Assembly: GCF_017352135.1 (NCBI RefSeq)
Contig: NZ_CP071454.1
Coordinates: 2,877,001 to 2,941,000 of the forward strand
Direction: 5' to 3'
Length of the DNA: 64,000 bases
Origin: Rhizobium lentis
GTDB lineage: Bacteria > Pseudomonadota > Alphaproteobacteria > Rhizobiales > Rhizobiaceae
Below, piece after piece: positions 6,115 to 14,246 of the stretch. How positions within the stretch are numbered: the stretch's first letter is position 1; each line of letters starts with the position of its first letter. The translations under genes and the position numbers were made by a program. The notes under the pieces are model-generated. The model had not been told where the DNA came from and searched no databases. It saw only the letters and a list, made by a program, of their open reading frames with translations.

Positions 6115-9090
6115 ATGACAGATATCGCCAAGATGCAGGAACAGCGATTGATCGCCCTCCGACAGACCGCGTCGGGTGCGCCGAAGCTGCCGTCCAACCC
6201 CTTCTTCGGCGTCGGGCCGATCACCGACGCGACGACCGACGAAGTGGACAGCCGCCTGCGGCGCATCGCCTTCGACGCCTGGATCGAGAAGACCTATCGC
6301 AAGTTCGACGACAGGGGCAACGATATCGGCGGCTTCACCACGGCCGAGATTTCCCGCAGCATGCATCGCGGCTACCCGGCCGACAAGATCCTGACCGACA
6401 TGATGCGGGCGATCCATCGTTATTTCGGCTTTCCGAAGCTCAACCGCATGGCGGTCGGGCTCGGCGGCGGCCATAGCGGCTTCACCGTCTGCATCCAGCA
6501 CCTGATGAATGCCAACGACGCCGGCCAGCGCGTCTATGTCGATACGCCGCGGCCGGAGAGCGATCCGTCCAAGGCGGCCGGCTTCTTCCGCCAGTCCTGG
6601 GCGACGCAGCTGATCGAGATGCAGCGCTTCGCCGAAAAGGGCTGCGAGAGCCGCATTCATTTCGCCGCCTCCGAAGGCGTGATCCCGACGGCGGCTGAAC
6701 TTGCCGACCTTGGCGTTTCGATCTTCGTCGGCGTCGGCCACGAGACGACGGGCGCCAACGCCTATACCAGCCGCGAGATCCGCGAACTCTTGAGTTGGCT
6801 CGACGGCGATCCGGCCAACCGCCATGCGGTGTTCGACGCCACCTCGATGCTCGGCGCCATGCCGTGGGAGCCTGAGCTGGTGAGCGCCGTCATGGCGAAA
6901 TGCTGCCTGTTCATGCCGTTCCAGAAGGCGATCGGCGGCATTTCGGGCTATTTCGTCGCCTCCTTCACGCCGCATGCGCTGGCGCTGATCGAGAAGAACC
7001 TGCAGGATCCCGCCTGGGCGATCCCGCGGCAGCTGAAGATCGCCCCGCCGATCGATCCCCGGCAGCCGTTTTCGGCCAAGCGCTCCGTCGATGCCGGCCC
7101 GTTCTACGATGCCGCCGAGGACCGCATGCTCGGCGGCGTCATCAACACCTACAGCGCGCTCGCCTTTGCCGAGACCACCTTCGGCCTGCTGCAGTCGGAA
7201 GCCCGGGTCGGCTCCGTCGTCGAGCTCAACCGCCGCTCCGCCGCCAATCGCGCCGTCATCGACGAATGGGTCAAGTCGCATCCGCTGCTGTCACTTGCAG
7301 TCGCCGACGCCGAACGGCGTGGTGCCGCCGTGACGCTGCTGAAGGTCGATGACGCTGATATCACCGATGCCGCCATCCACGCCCGCATCATTGCCCGCTC
7401 CAAGCAGCTCCTCGGCTATGAGGGCATCACCCATCCGAACGGCGAATACGAGCCCGGCCTGGACGCCGCCCGCTATGTCAACGCCTTCCCGGGCACGCCG
7501 GGCGACTACCGCGCCTGGGTCGGCGGCATCCGCGAGCCGGACGATGTCGTGGCACTCCTGGAAAATCTGCAATATGCCTATCTCAGAGCCAAGATCGTCG
7601 TTCTCGAGGAGGAGCTGGAAAAGCACGGCGTGACCTTCGAGGCGCCGGTCAAAGCCGAAGGCGCTGTGCGCAAGGACGATCCGAACCGCATTTACACGGT
7701 GCTGATCGCCGACCTGGTGGGCCTGCGTTTCGGCGCCGACGGCGAGCCTGATTACAGCGAGGTCAAGGCCTATATCGAGGAGAAGGGTGGGGTCTTCCAT
7801 CTCGGTCCGCTCAGTGATCGTGCCGGCCTCGAAAAGGGCCGCATCCACTTCTTCTACCAGCCGAACCTCAGCACCGAGGCGGAGATCCTGCCGCAGACCG
7901 ACAAGGGCCAGTACGACGCGCTGATCGCCGCGGCGACCTTCATTCCCAAGGCCTCGGTCTTCCCGCTCGGCGGCGTGCGCATCGGTGCGGGCACCGGCAA
8001 TATGGGCTCGGCCTCCTGGGGCGGCGGCAATGGCGAGGGCGGCACGGCACCGCTGATGAACACGCCCGGCATCAACAGCCGGGCGACCGCCCAGATGGTT
8101 TTCAAGGCGATCCTGAAGGTCGTTCCCGACCTGCCGGTCGACCGGCTGCACCGGATGGTCGCCGGCGGCGATTTCGATACCGGCCGTCAGCTGAAGGATT
8201 TCCCGACGGCAAAGCTCGAGGGCCGCAAGCTCGCCGTGCTCGGCTACGGCAATATCGGCCGTGAAGTCGCCAAGCTCGCCAAGGCCTTCGGCATGACGGT
8301 GGCGATCTACGCCCGCGAGCATCACAAGCGCTGGATCGAGGCGGAGGGCTTCGACTATGCCGCCAGCCCGGCCGAAGCGGCAAGCGGCGCCGATGTGCTC
8401 TCCGTCCATATCGGCCTCGGCCGCCTGGACGCCTCAACCGGCCTCTATTCCAATGCCGGCACGGTCGGTGCGAAGGTGCTCTCCGCCATGAAGGACGGCG
8501 CCGTGCTCATCAATTACGACCGCGGCGAAGTCGTCGACGCCGAGGCGCTCGACGCGGCCCTGGCATCCGGCAAAATCGCCCATGCGGCGATCGACGCCGA
8601 CCTCTTCAGGGACGCCGCGACCGGTACGCTCAGCGGCCCGATGCTGCCCTACCTGCCGCTCGATGAGCGCCACAAGGGCAAGCTCGAGCTCCTGCCGCAT
8701 GCGGCCGCCGACACCGACCATCCCTCGCGGGTGACCGGCGCCAAGCAAGCGGTCGACCAGATCTTCGACGTCATCCGCTTCAAATCCGTCGTCAATCTCA
8801 AGGGCGACCTGCCGGAGGGCTATGTGTCGGGCGGCAGCCGCACGCCCGCCGGCATCGGCAAGGTGACGAAGCAGGCGGTCGCCGAGGCCGGCGGCAAGGC
8901 CCAACTTCTGGAAGAGCTGCGCCAGACCTCGGAAAGGATCGCCGCCATCACAGGCGCGCTGTCCGCCGTCTCCGACCCGGGTCACCGCCAGCGGATCTTC
9001 GAGCGCTACACCGCCCTCCTGGTCGAAAATGCCGACCGGCAGCGGGCGTTTCTCGACCAGCTCGGCCTCTACGGGCCGGCGGAGGGGTGA
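6115..9090 (+). CDS. SerC-like aminotransferase fused to a SerA-like NAD-dependent dehydrogenase
   Basis: About 991 residues with two enzyme halves. The N-terminal half (about 30-480) is a class V PLP aminotransferase like phosphoserine aminotransferase, with GGGHSGFT near residue 120 and the probable PLP lysine in FMPFQKAIGG (6909-6935). The C-terminal half (about 500-890) is a D-2-hydroxyacid dehydrogenase, with the Rossmann motif LGYGNIG (8239-8259) and the NYDRGEVVDAEAL segment. SerA and SerC catalyse consecutive steps of phosphorylated serine synthesis, so a bifunctional enzyme is a reasonable inference, but the substrate is unproven. ATG 6115 (MTDIAKMQEQ) is preferred; ATG 6076 and 6013 are open upstream but lie in remnant DNA. 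No partner gene is adjacent. Confidence 0.8.
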   Translation: MTDIAKMQEQRLIALRQTASGAPKLPSNPFFGVGPITDATTDEVDSRLRRIAFDAWIEKTYRKFDDRGNDIGGFTTAEISRSMHRGYPADKILTDMMRAIHRYFGFPKLNRMAVGLGGGHSGFTVCIQHLMNANDAGQRVYVDTPRPESDPSKAAGFFRQSWATQLIEMQRFAEKGCESRIHFAASEGVIPTAAELADLGVSIFVGVGHETTGANAYTSREIRELLSWLDGDPANRHAVFDATSMLGAMPWEPELVSAVMAKCCLFMPFQKAIGGISGYFVASFTPHALALIEKNLQDPAWAIPRQLKIAPPIDPRQPFSAKRSVDAGPFYDAAEDRMLGGVINTYSALAFAETTFGLLQSEARVGSVVELNRRSAANRAVIDEWVKSHPLLSLAVADAERRGAAVTLLKVDDADITDAAIHARIIARSKQLLGYEGITHPNGEYEPGLDAARYVNAFPGTPGDYRAWVGGIREPDDVVALLENLQYAYLRAKIVVLEEELEKHGVTFEAPVKAEGAVRKDDPNRIYTVLIADLVGLRFGADGEPDYSEVKAYIEEKGGVFHLGPLSDRAGLEKGRIHFFYQPNLSTEAEILPQTDKGQYDALIAAATFIPKASVFPLGGVRIGAGTGNMGSASWGGGNGEGGTAPLMNTPGINSRATAQMVFKAILKVVPDLPVDRLHRMVAGGDFDTGRQLKDFPTAKLEGRKLAVLGYGNIGREVAKLAKAFGMTVAIYAREHHKRWIEAEGFDYAASPAEAASGADVLSVHIGLGRLDASTGLYSNAGTVGAKVLSAMKDGAVLINYDRGEVVDAEALDAALASGKIAHAAIDADLFRDAATGTLSGPMLPYLPLDERHKGKLELLPHAAADTDHPSRVTGAKQAVDQIFDVIRFKSVVNLKGDLPEGYVSGGSRTPAGIGKVTKQAVAEAGGKAQLLEELRQTSERIAAITGALSAVSDPGHRQRIFERYTALLVENADRQRAFLDQLGLYGPAEG

Positions 9091-9289
9091 GGACCCATCT
9101 AGGCGGATGAGGCGGCCGCACGGCACAACCTAACTTCATCATTGGCTCGGTGACTCCGTGCCCGAGCCCGTTCCACGAAACGATCCGCAACTGCCCCTCG
9201 TGCGGATGCTTTGAGGCTAAACTCGTAGCCCCAAACGAAAACAGGCGGCACGCTGGCCGCCTGTGTCCATGTGCCGGACGAAGCGTCCG

Positions 9290-9697
9290 TTATTTCTGTT
9301 CGGGCGCCAGGAACTCTGCGCAATAGGACGGGCCGTTGACGCCCGGAATGTCGGCGACGGTGCGGATGTCGCGGATCGTGTAGTCGGAATTGGTGGTGAT
9401 TTCGGCCTGGCAGCGCAGATAGGCCGTGCGGGCGGCGGCGATCTGCTTGCCGCGCTTGCCGTCGGCGCCTTCGGCGTATTTCGCCGGAATGCGCACGGTC
9501 TTGTAACCGCCGCGCCAGGTATAGATGGTGCTCGCACCTTCCTCGCGGTCGCTGATCGGCGGTCCGTAGGCGGCAAAGAAGATGCCGGCCGATTTGCCGA
9601 CCCAGCGGGCCTCGATCGGATTGCCGGCGGAAGGAATGGTCGTGCATCCGGCAAGCGCAATGGCAAGCCCGGCCGCGGTAATGGTGCGGAGTTTCAT
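9290..9697 (-). CDS. Small predicted lipoprotein of unknown function
   Basis: 135 residues. The N-terminus is a lipoprotein signal peptide: MKLRT, a hydrophobic stretch and the lipobox LAGC with Cys17. The mature part has no domain I can name; it carries GPPISDREEGASTIYTW and two further cysteines in RCQAEI and PSYCAEF that could form a disulfide. That would place it in the outer or inner membrane facing the periplasm. It is a monocistronic gene. Distribution in rhizobia is likely but not checked. Confidence 0.75.
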   Translation of the reverse strand: MKLRTITAAGLAIALAGCTTIPSAGNPIEARWVGKSAGIFFAAYGPPISDREEGASTIYTWRGGYKTVRIPAKYAEGADGKRGKQIAAARTAYLRCQAEITTNSDYTIRDIRTVADIPGVNGPSYCAEFLAPEQK

Positions 9698-9871
9698 CGT
9701 GTCGTCCCTGATCTCAAGCGCAATGGCTGCGAAGCCGCCGTCGCGGCGGTTTCGCCTGTCCCGCCGAGCCCTTTAGCGCGGAACCCGGGAAAAGAAAATT
9801 GCCCCTTTTGCACTTCCGTTCGATTTGCTTGCGGTGTGTCTTTTTGCAAGCAGCGACCCTTCCGGCCCCTG

Positions 9872-11314
9872 TCATCGACCTGTCAAAAAATCCCTCGGTT
9901 TTTTGAAATTTGGCGCTTGTGCAACCAGATAGGCTGTTCTATAGAAGCGCCGCTGGTCACGGAGTGTAGCGCAGTCTGGTAGCGCACCACGTTCGGGACG
10001 TGGGGGTCGAGTGTTCGAATCACTCCACTCCGACCAGCCGAAAAGCCCGCGAAAGCGGGCTTTTTTCTTTATTGCTGATATGCCTTGCGATCCGCCACCA
10101 CGACAGCCACCCCGGACTTGGCATTTGATTCTGCTCCGGGGCGGTAGAATTGCTATATTGATTTTACAGCCACGGCTTTTGTTGTCGGCGGCATGCGGAT
10201 TGCGATCATGGGCGTATCGCCGCGGGTGGGCATGTCTCGTGACGGCTTCTTGCGCACTCTGGGGAAGAACCAGTGCTGTTCCTCGCCGGCGGTGGCCTCT
10301 TGATCGAGAGCGGCGTCGCTTTATTGAGACAACCACCGTCAGACGTACATTGCGATTGACACCCGGTAACGGGAGAGCCTGAACCTCGCAGGAGCCGCGC
10401 TCACGGTCATCACTATCCTCGTTCAGGCAGTATTTTTGTCGCGGCATCGACGGAGCGAATTCGGGCGTCCGCTCAAAGGTGGTAGGGCCGATCCCAGCTA
10501 ACGTCACGAATTGCCCGAATGTCTGAAACGCCGCCGCGGCGATTGCCCCCGGCTGGGAGGAGGCGCTCATCGCCTTGATGGCAGGGTTCGCCCGTGACGA
10601 CGAGAAGAACTTGCTGTGGCTCTCCAAATGATGGCCGGTCGACTGGTTTGAGGCTACCGTCGCGTTGGTCGCGATCTGAGGCTCTGGTTTGATGTCCTGG
10701 AGGCGATCACGCTTCCTGACGTAGGACGCCATAAGAAAAGGCATATCATGTCCGTCCGAGCGGGCGCGGCCTACATACTGGACCCGAACATAGGCCGTGC
10801 CATGGTGCTTCAGGTCCAGCAAATCTGCTGCCTTGCTGGAAAGGTCGATGATGCGGCCCCTATGGTAGGGACCGCGATCGTTAACACGCACGATGAGCGA
10901 CGAACCATTTTCAAGATTGGTCACCCTCACGTAGCTGGGCAAGGGGAGGGTTGGATGCGCGGCGGAAAGGTGATGCCTGTCGTAAATTTCGCCGTTTGCA
11001 GTCAAGCGACCATGAAACGCTGAGCCGTACCAGGAAGCGACACCATTCCTGTCGTAACTCGGGTCCTCCTTCGGTGAGTAAAGGTTGCCTTTCATCACGT
11101 AAGGCTTGCCGACGATATAACGGCCACCACCCTTGCGAATATTCCTGCCGTGGGCGGGTCGCGGGCCCGCCGTCACACCGTAAACCGTCTCGGAAACATA
11201 TCCTTTGCTGCGATAGGTGTTCGGCGTTTGTGTGGTCGTACAGGCACAGCACGCGCAGACCGACATGATCGCCAGCCATCGCAAGCCCTTTACAGCACTT
11301 ACATCAATTGCCAT
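9872..11314 (-). CDS. RlpA-family septal ring lytic transglycosylase with a disturbed C-terminus
   Basis: The frame encodes 480 residues, but only about the first 300 look genuine. It starts with a lipoprotein-like signal (CACCACTTT) and then the double-psi beta-barrel of RlpA: NGVASWYGSAFHGRLTANGEIYD, LPSYVRVTNLENG, VRVNDRGPY and GRIIDLS (about 10760-11040). RlpA cleaves naked peptidoglycan strands at the cell envelope. After FERTPEFAPSMP (about 10450) the sequence becomes basic and low-complexity, and the frame runs antisense across tRNA-Pro. In the neighbouring frame, about 10385-10415 reads TVSAAPARFRLS, like the usual C-terminus of rhizobial RlpA, and would stop at 10339. A frameshift near 10400-10445 is therefore likely. 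ATG 11314 is preferred over GTG 11350. Confidence 0.65.
   Translation of the reverse strand: MAIDVSAVKGLRWLAIMSVCACCACTTTQTPNTYRSKGYVSETVYGVTAGPRPAHGRNIRKGGGRYIVGKPYVMKGNLYSPKEDPSYDRNGVASWYGSAFHGRLTANGEIYDRHHLSAAHPTLPLPSYVRVTNLENGSSLIVRVNDRGPYHRGRIIDLSSKAADLLDLKHHGTAYVRVQYVGRARSDGHDMPFLMASYVRKRDRLQDIKPEPQIATNATVASNQSTGHHLESHSKFFSSSRANPAIKAMSASSQPGAIAAAAFQTFGQFVTLAGIGPTTFERTPEFAPSMPRQKYCLNEDSDDRERGSCEVQALPLPGVNRNVRLTVVVSIKRRRSRSRGHRRRGTALVLPQSAQEAVTRHAHPRRYAHDRNPHAADNKSRGCKINIAILPPRSRIKCQVRGGCRGGGSQGISAIKKKARFRGLFGWSEWSDSNTRPPRPERGALPDCATLRDQRRFYRTAYLVAQAPNFKKPRDFLTGR
9960..10036 (+). tRNA. tRNA-Pro (anticodon CGG)
   Basis: Folds as a full cloverleaf: acceptor CGGAGTG/CACTCCG, D arm GCGC...GCGC, anticodon stem CCACG/CGTGG with loop TTCGGGA, T arm GAGTG-TTCGAAT-CACTC, discriminator A and an encoded CCA. 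The loop gives anticodon CGG, reading proline codon CCG, a common codon in this high-GC genome. A terminator follows directly. Confidence 0.97.
10041..10070 (+). terminator. Rho-independent terminator of tRNA-Pro
   Basis: Stem AAGCCCGC / GCGGGCTT with a GAAA loop, followed by TTTTTTCTTT. It starts five bases after the tRNA CCA end. Confidence 0.93.
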
Positions 11315-11760
11315 CCGTTCATCGTTGACAACAGTCTTCCATGTATCCACGCCATGCGTCGATACAAACGCTCCTGCCGGCCGCGTACTCGAAAGTTTGC
11401 GACGCGTGGGGTCGAGAGCCAGACGGAGTAGCAGCCCAAGCGCACTTCGATGCGCTACTGCCTTCTGGGATTGCCGTCAATTCGCTCCATCCCTGACATA
11501 ATTGTGAAAGCTGGCCTGAGGGCAATGGTTCCATGGGGACATGCGATTTTACGCGGTGCTTTGCCAGGGCCGGTTGCCACCTCAGGCACCGAGTGGTCGC
11601 CGAGCGGCATTGTCTATCGGATATCGACCACTATTCAATTGCCGGGAGCGAACACACGGCTGAAGTCAGCTGACGCCCCAGGCGGTTATTCGTGAACCCA
11701 ACGATACAGGCCCGCAAGCCGCCACCTGCGGCTACATATCAGCATTGCATAATAAGAAGT
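11315..11760. other. Intergenic stretch, nothing recognised
   Basis: No gene, RNA or repeat is seen here. Open frames in this stretch have no recognisable family features and no ribosome binding sites. Confidence 0.4.
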
Positions 11761-12048
11761 ATGCGTTTGCCCGAGATTGAGGTCATAAGGCGCGTAGCTG
11801 ATGCACAGGAGAGTCGTTTTTTGGATTGGGTCCCTATAGTCTTCGCTACCTTCAAGGTTCTCGCGTTAGGCATAGCCATGTTCTTCGCCATCAAGTGGCA
11901 TTACGATCAAGGCGAGAAGGGGGAGAGGCGAGCGGTACTGCGCACGGGCGTCACGATGGCCGCAATCTTCGTGCTAGCGCTCCTGGCCGTGGGGCTCATC
12001 GCCTTCGTCCTTAGCAGGATGCTCGGTTTGGACCTGAGCTTCCCGTGA
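11761..12048 (+). CDS. Small two-helix membrane protein, unknown function
   Basis: 95 residues from the ATG at 11761 (MRLPEIEVIRR); an upstream GTG at 11692 is open but adds a proline-rich stretch with no signal character. Two hydrophobic segments are evident: WVPIVFATFKVLALGIAMFF (about 24-46) and AAIFVLALLAVGLIAFVL (about 68-88), separated by a charged loop KWHYDQGEKGERR. No known domain. It is not in an operon: the next gene is convergent. Confidence 0.5.
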   Translation: MRLPEIEVIRRVADAQESRFLDWVPIVFATFKVLALGIAMFFAIKWHYDQGEKGERRAVLRTGVTMAAIFVLALLAVGLIAFVLSRMLGLDLSFP

Positions 12049-12179
12049 TGACATCATTGATGTCCCAGCCCCGCAGTGGCACGCGGAGGGCCGACGACAC
12101 TTCGGTGTCATTGGTCACAGGGGAGGTCGCTCGCGGTAGCCGATGAGAATTTGATAAGGCGGCGTGCGCACTGCGACCG

Positions 12180-13868
12180 TCAGGGCCGTTTTCCCTGGTC
12201 GATCCACCTCCAGGAGCCGTCCGCATGATATTCCAGAACGGCATCATAACCGGCGCGCGGAGCGTCCGCTTCCGCGAAGTTGACGCATGCGATTTTTCGG
12301 TCCGCCAGAAGCCTGAGGATTTCGGCCAGGAGCTCATGACCGAAGATGGTGTCGGCTTTTTCCAGAACGACATAGGACGGGGCCGTGATGAGTACGCTGG
12401 CGATTACAATCAGCTGTTGCTCGCGCGGTGACAACATACTCGACCAGTCCTGATCCTCGTCGAGGTCAGTGGAGGTCAGGGGGCGCGCAAGGCCGAGCCT
12501 CTCGAGCAGGGCAAGGATCTGGTCATCCGATTCTTCCGTGGGGCGCTGCGTCGGCACCAGAATTTGGCGCAACGTTCCGGGAGCGAAATATGGGCGCTGG
12601 GCGATGAACCGCATGTGTTCGCGAGCCGGGCGGTGGATGCGTCCGTTTCCGGAGGCGCCAATTCCCGCAGTGGCCCGGAACAATGCGGTGCCCGCAGCTT
12701 CGCCCTCTCCCGCAACGATCAATCGCGTGTCGGTTGGGACAACCATCGACAGGTTCTTCAGCAAAGTCTCTTGTGTCGGCGACGCCAGGGTGAGCTGTTC
12801 GTAGGCGAGCTTGCCTTCGGTTTCGACGACTTCCACGTCTGTTGTCGACGCTTTACCAGCCTCCTCGACGGCCTCCAGCAGGGAGCTGATGCGCGCGACG
12901 ACCGTCGCAAAGTTCGAGATCGAATTGAACTGTCTGACAATGAACGAGAATGCGCCGACCAGCATCGTAAACGCTGCGGCCGACTGGGTGATCACACCGA
13001 ATTCCATGTCGCCACGGAAGAAGGCTGGCGCAATGATGACGACCGGTATGATCTGTATCATCCAGTTGTAGCCGGTGGTGAAGTAGCCGACGTTGCGATT
13101 GACCACGATGATGCGTCTGAAGTTCGCCGCAAGTGCATCGAACTGTCTCAACAGCAGGTTTGCGTGGCGTTGCTCTTCTCCCGCGATCACAATCGATTCT
13201 GCGTTCTCCCGCACGCGGATGAGACTGGACCGGAAGGCTGCTTCGCCGTCGAGCTGATCATGGTTGAGGTTGATCAAGGGGCGGCCCAACACGATTGTCA
13301 TGTACGATCCGAAGGCCGCGTAAACGACAGCGGCAATAAAGAGCAGCGGACTGATCAGCCACAGCACGCTGGAAAAGGTCAGGATTGTCAGCGCACTGTT
13401 GAGGAGCATCAGCACGAAGGAAAGCGTGGTGATCGTGAAGGCCTTGATGTCCTCGGCAATTCGCTGGTCGGGGTGCGAGAGCTTGCCTCGCACCCCGACC
13501 CGGTAGAAGGTGCCGTTGGTCATATAGATGCCGATCGCGCGACGCGTGAGGAACTCTCGCCAGAGCAATGCCAGTCTCTCTTCGGCGAGCCGGGCGATAA
13601 CCGAAACGATCGTCGAAGCGGCAAATGCGCCAGTATAGAGGATCGCCTGACGGATGAATTCGGCAGTTTGCTTTTCGGCGATTGCCGTCATGAAGTATCG
13701 GCCGACGTAGCTGTTGACGACATTCAGGGCGCTGATGCCGCCAAAAAGAGCGACCAGGGCGAAGAGAAGGAGCCTGGCTTGTCTGCCTACATCCGACGTC
13801 ATGAAAATCCTGACCGCGCGGACGAATCTGGTGGCCGTCAACTTGAGCGGAATACGCTGCTGGCTCAT
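12180..13868 (-). CDS. SbmA/BacA-type ABC transporter (permease-ATPase fusion) with degenerate ATPase motifs
   Basis: 562 residues. Residues about 20-340 form a six-helix membrane domain of the SbmA/BacA-like (YddA, ABC-D) type with the GKLSHPDQRIAEDI segment typical of that family. Residues about 360-560 align with an ABC ATPase, but the key motifs are eroded: the Walker A position reads AGEGEAAGTALFRATAG with no Lys-Ser/Thr, the signature reads LSPREQQ, and the Walker B end reads VVLEKAD where DE is expected. Relatives import or export peptides or long-chain compounds across the inner membrane. The frame is intact, so this could be a transporter that no longer hydrolyses ATP or one with an altered nucleotide site. 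Monocistronic. Confidence 0.8.
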   Translation of the reverse strand: MSQQRIPLKLTATRFVRAVRIFMTSDVGRQARLLLFALVALFGGISALNVVNSYVGRYFMTAIAEKQTAEFIRQAILYTGAFAASTIVSVIARLAEERLALLWREFLTRRAIGIYMTNGTFYRVGVRGKLSHPDQRIAEDIKAFTITTLSFVLMLLNSALTILTFSSVLWLISPLLFIAAVVYAAFGSYMTIVLGRPLINLNHDQLDGEAAFRSSLIRVRENAESIVIAGEEQRHANLLLRQFDALAANFRRIIVVNRNVGYFTTGYNWMIQIIPVVIIAPAFFRGDMEFGVITQSAAAFTMLVGAFSFIVRQFNSISNFATVVARISSLLEAVEEAGKASTTDVEVVETEGKLAYEQLTLASPTQETLLKNLSMVVPTDTRLIVAGEGEAAGTALFRATAGIGASGNGRIHRPAREHMRFIAQRPYFAPGTLRQILVPTQRPTEESDDQILALLERLGLARPLTSTDLDEDQDWSSMLSPREQQLIVIASVLITAPSYVVLEKADTIFGHELLAEILRLLADRKIACVNFAEADAPRAGYDAVLEYHADGSWRWIDQGKRP

Positions 13869-14246
13869 GCTCGCCTCCGCAATTTAGTGCCTGGAGAAGT
13901 ATAACCTGAAGAGCAGTCAACGAAGAACAGGCCCGGGCTTCGTAAAAACACGTAGTGGGCATTCCTAATGTTCTACGTTCTCCGCCGGGTGTAGCTTGTT
14001 CGCAGGGGCGGATCGGGAAAGCGCCAATCAGCCAGCCAGCCTAAGTTTCCGGCGCATTGACGCGGCCAAGATCGATCGTCTCGGGAATTATGTGCCTGGG
14101 AATGTGTGGAGAGGTCGCCGCTTGTCTTTCAAGCTGGCAACTTATTTGGTGCGATATGCCTTCGAGGAGCCTGTCGGGGAGGCAGGGCTTCATCTGTGAC
14201 CGCTGCGGGCATGCAGAGGCGAAGACAAATCGCGAGGAGGCTGACG
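13869..14246. other. Divergent promoter region, no gene seen
   Basis: About 378 bp between the divergent ABC gene and the phosphoketolase gene. It must hold both promoters; I cannot assign -35/-10 boxes with confidence. The last bases (GCGAGGAGGCTGACG) are a strong ribosome binding site for the gene at 14247. Confidence 0.4.

Noticed and set aside
6088..9126. Long minus-strand frames opposite the SerC-SerA fusion
   Set aside because: Antisense shadows with arginine/alanine/aspartate-rich low-complexity sequence and no family features.
12564..13904. 446-codon plus-strand frame opposite the ABC protein
   Set aside because: Charged, low-complexity translation without motifs; antisense shadow.
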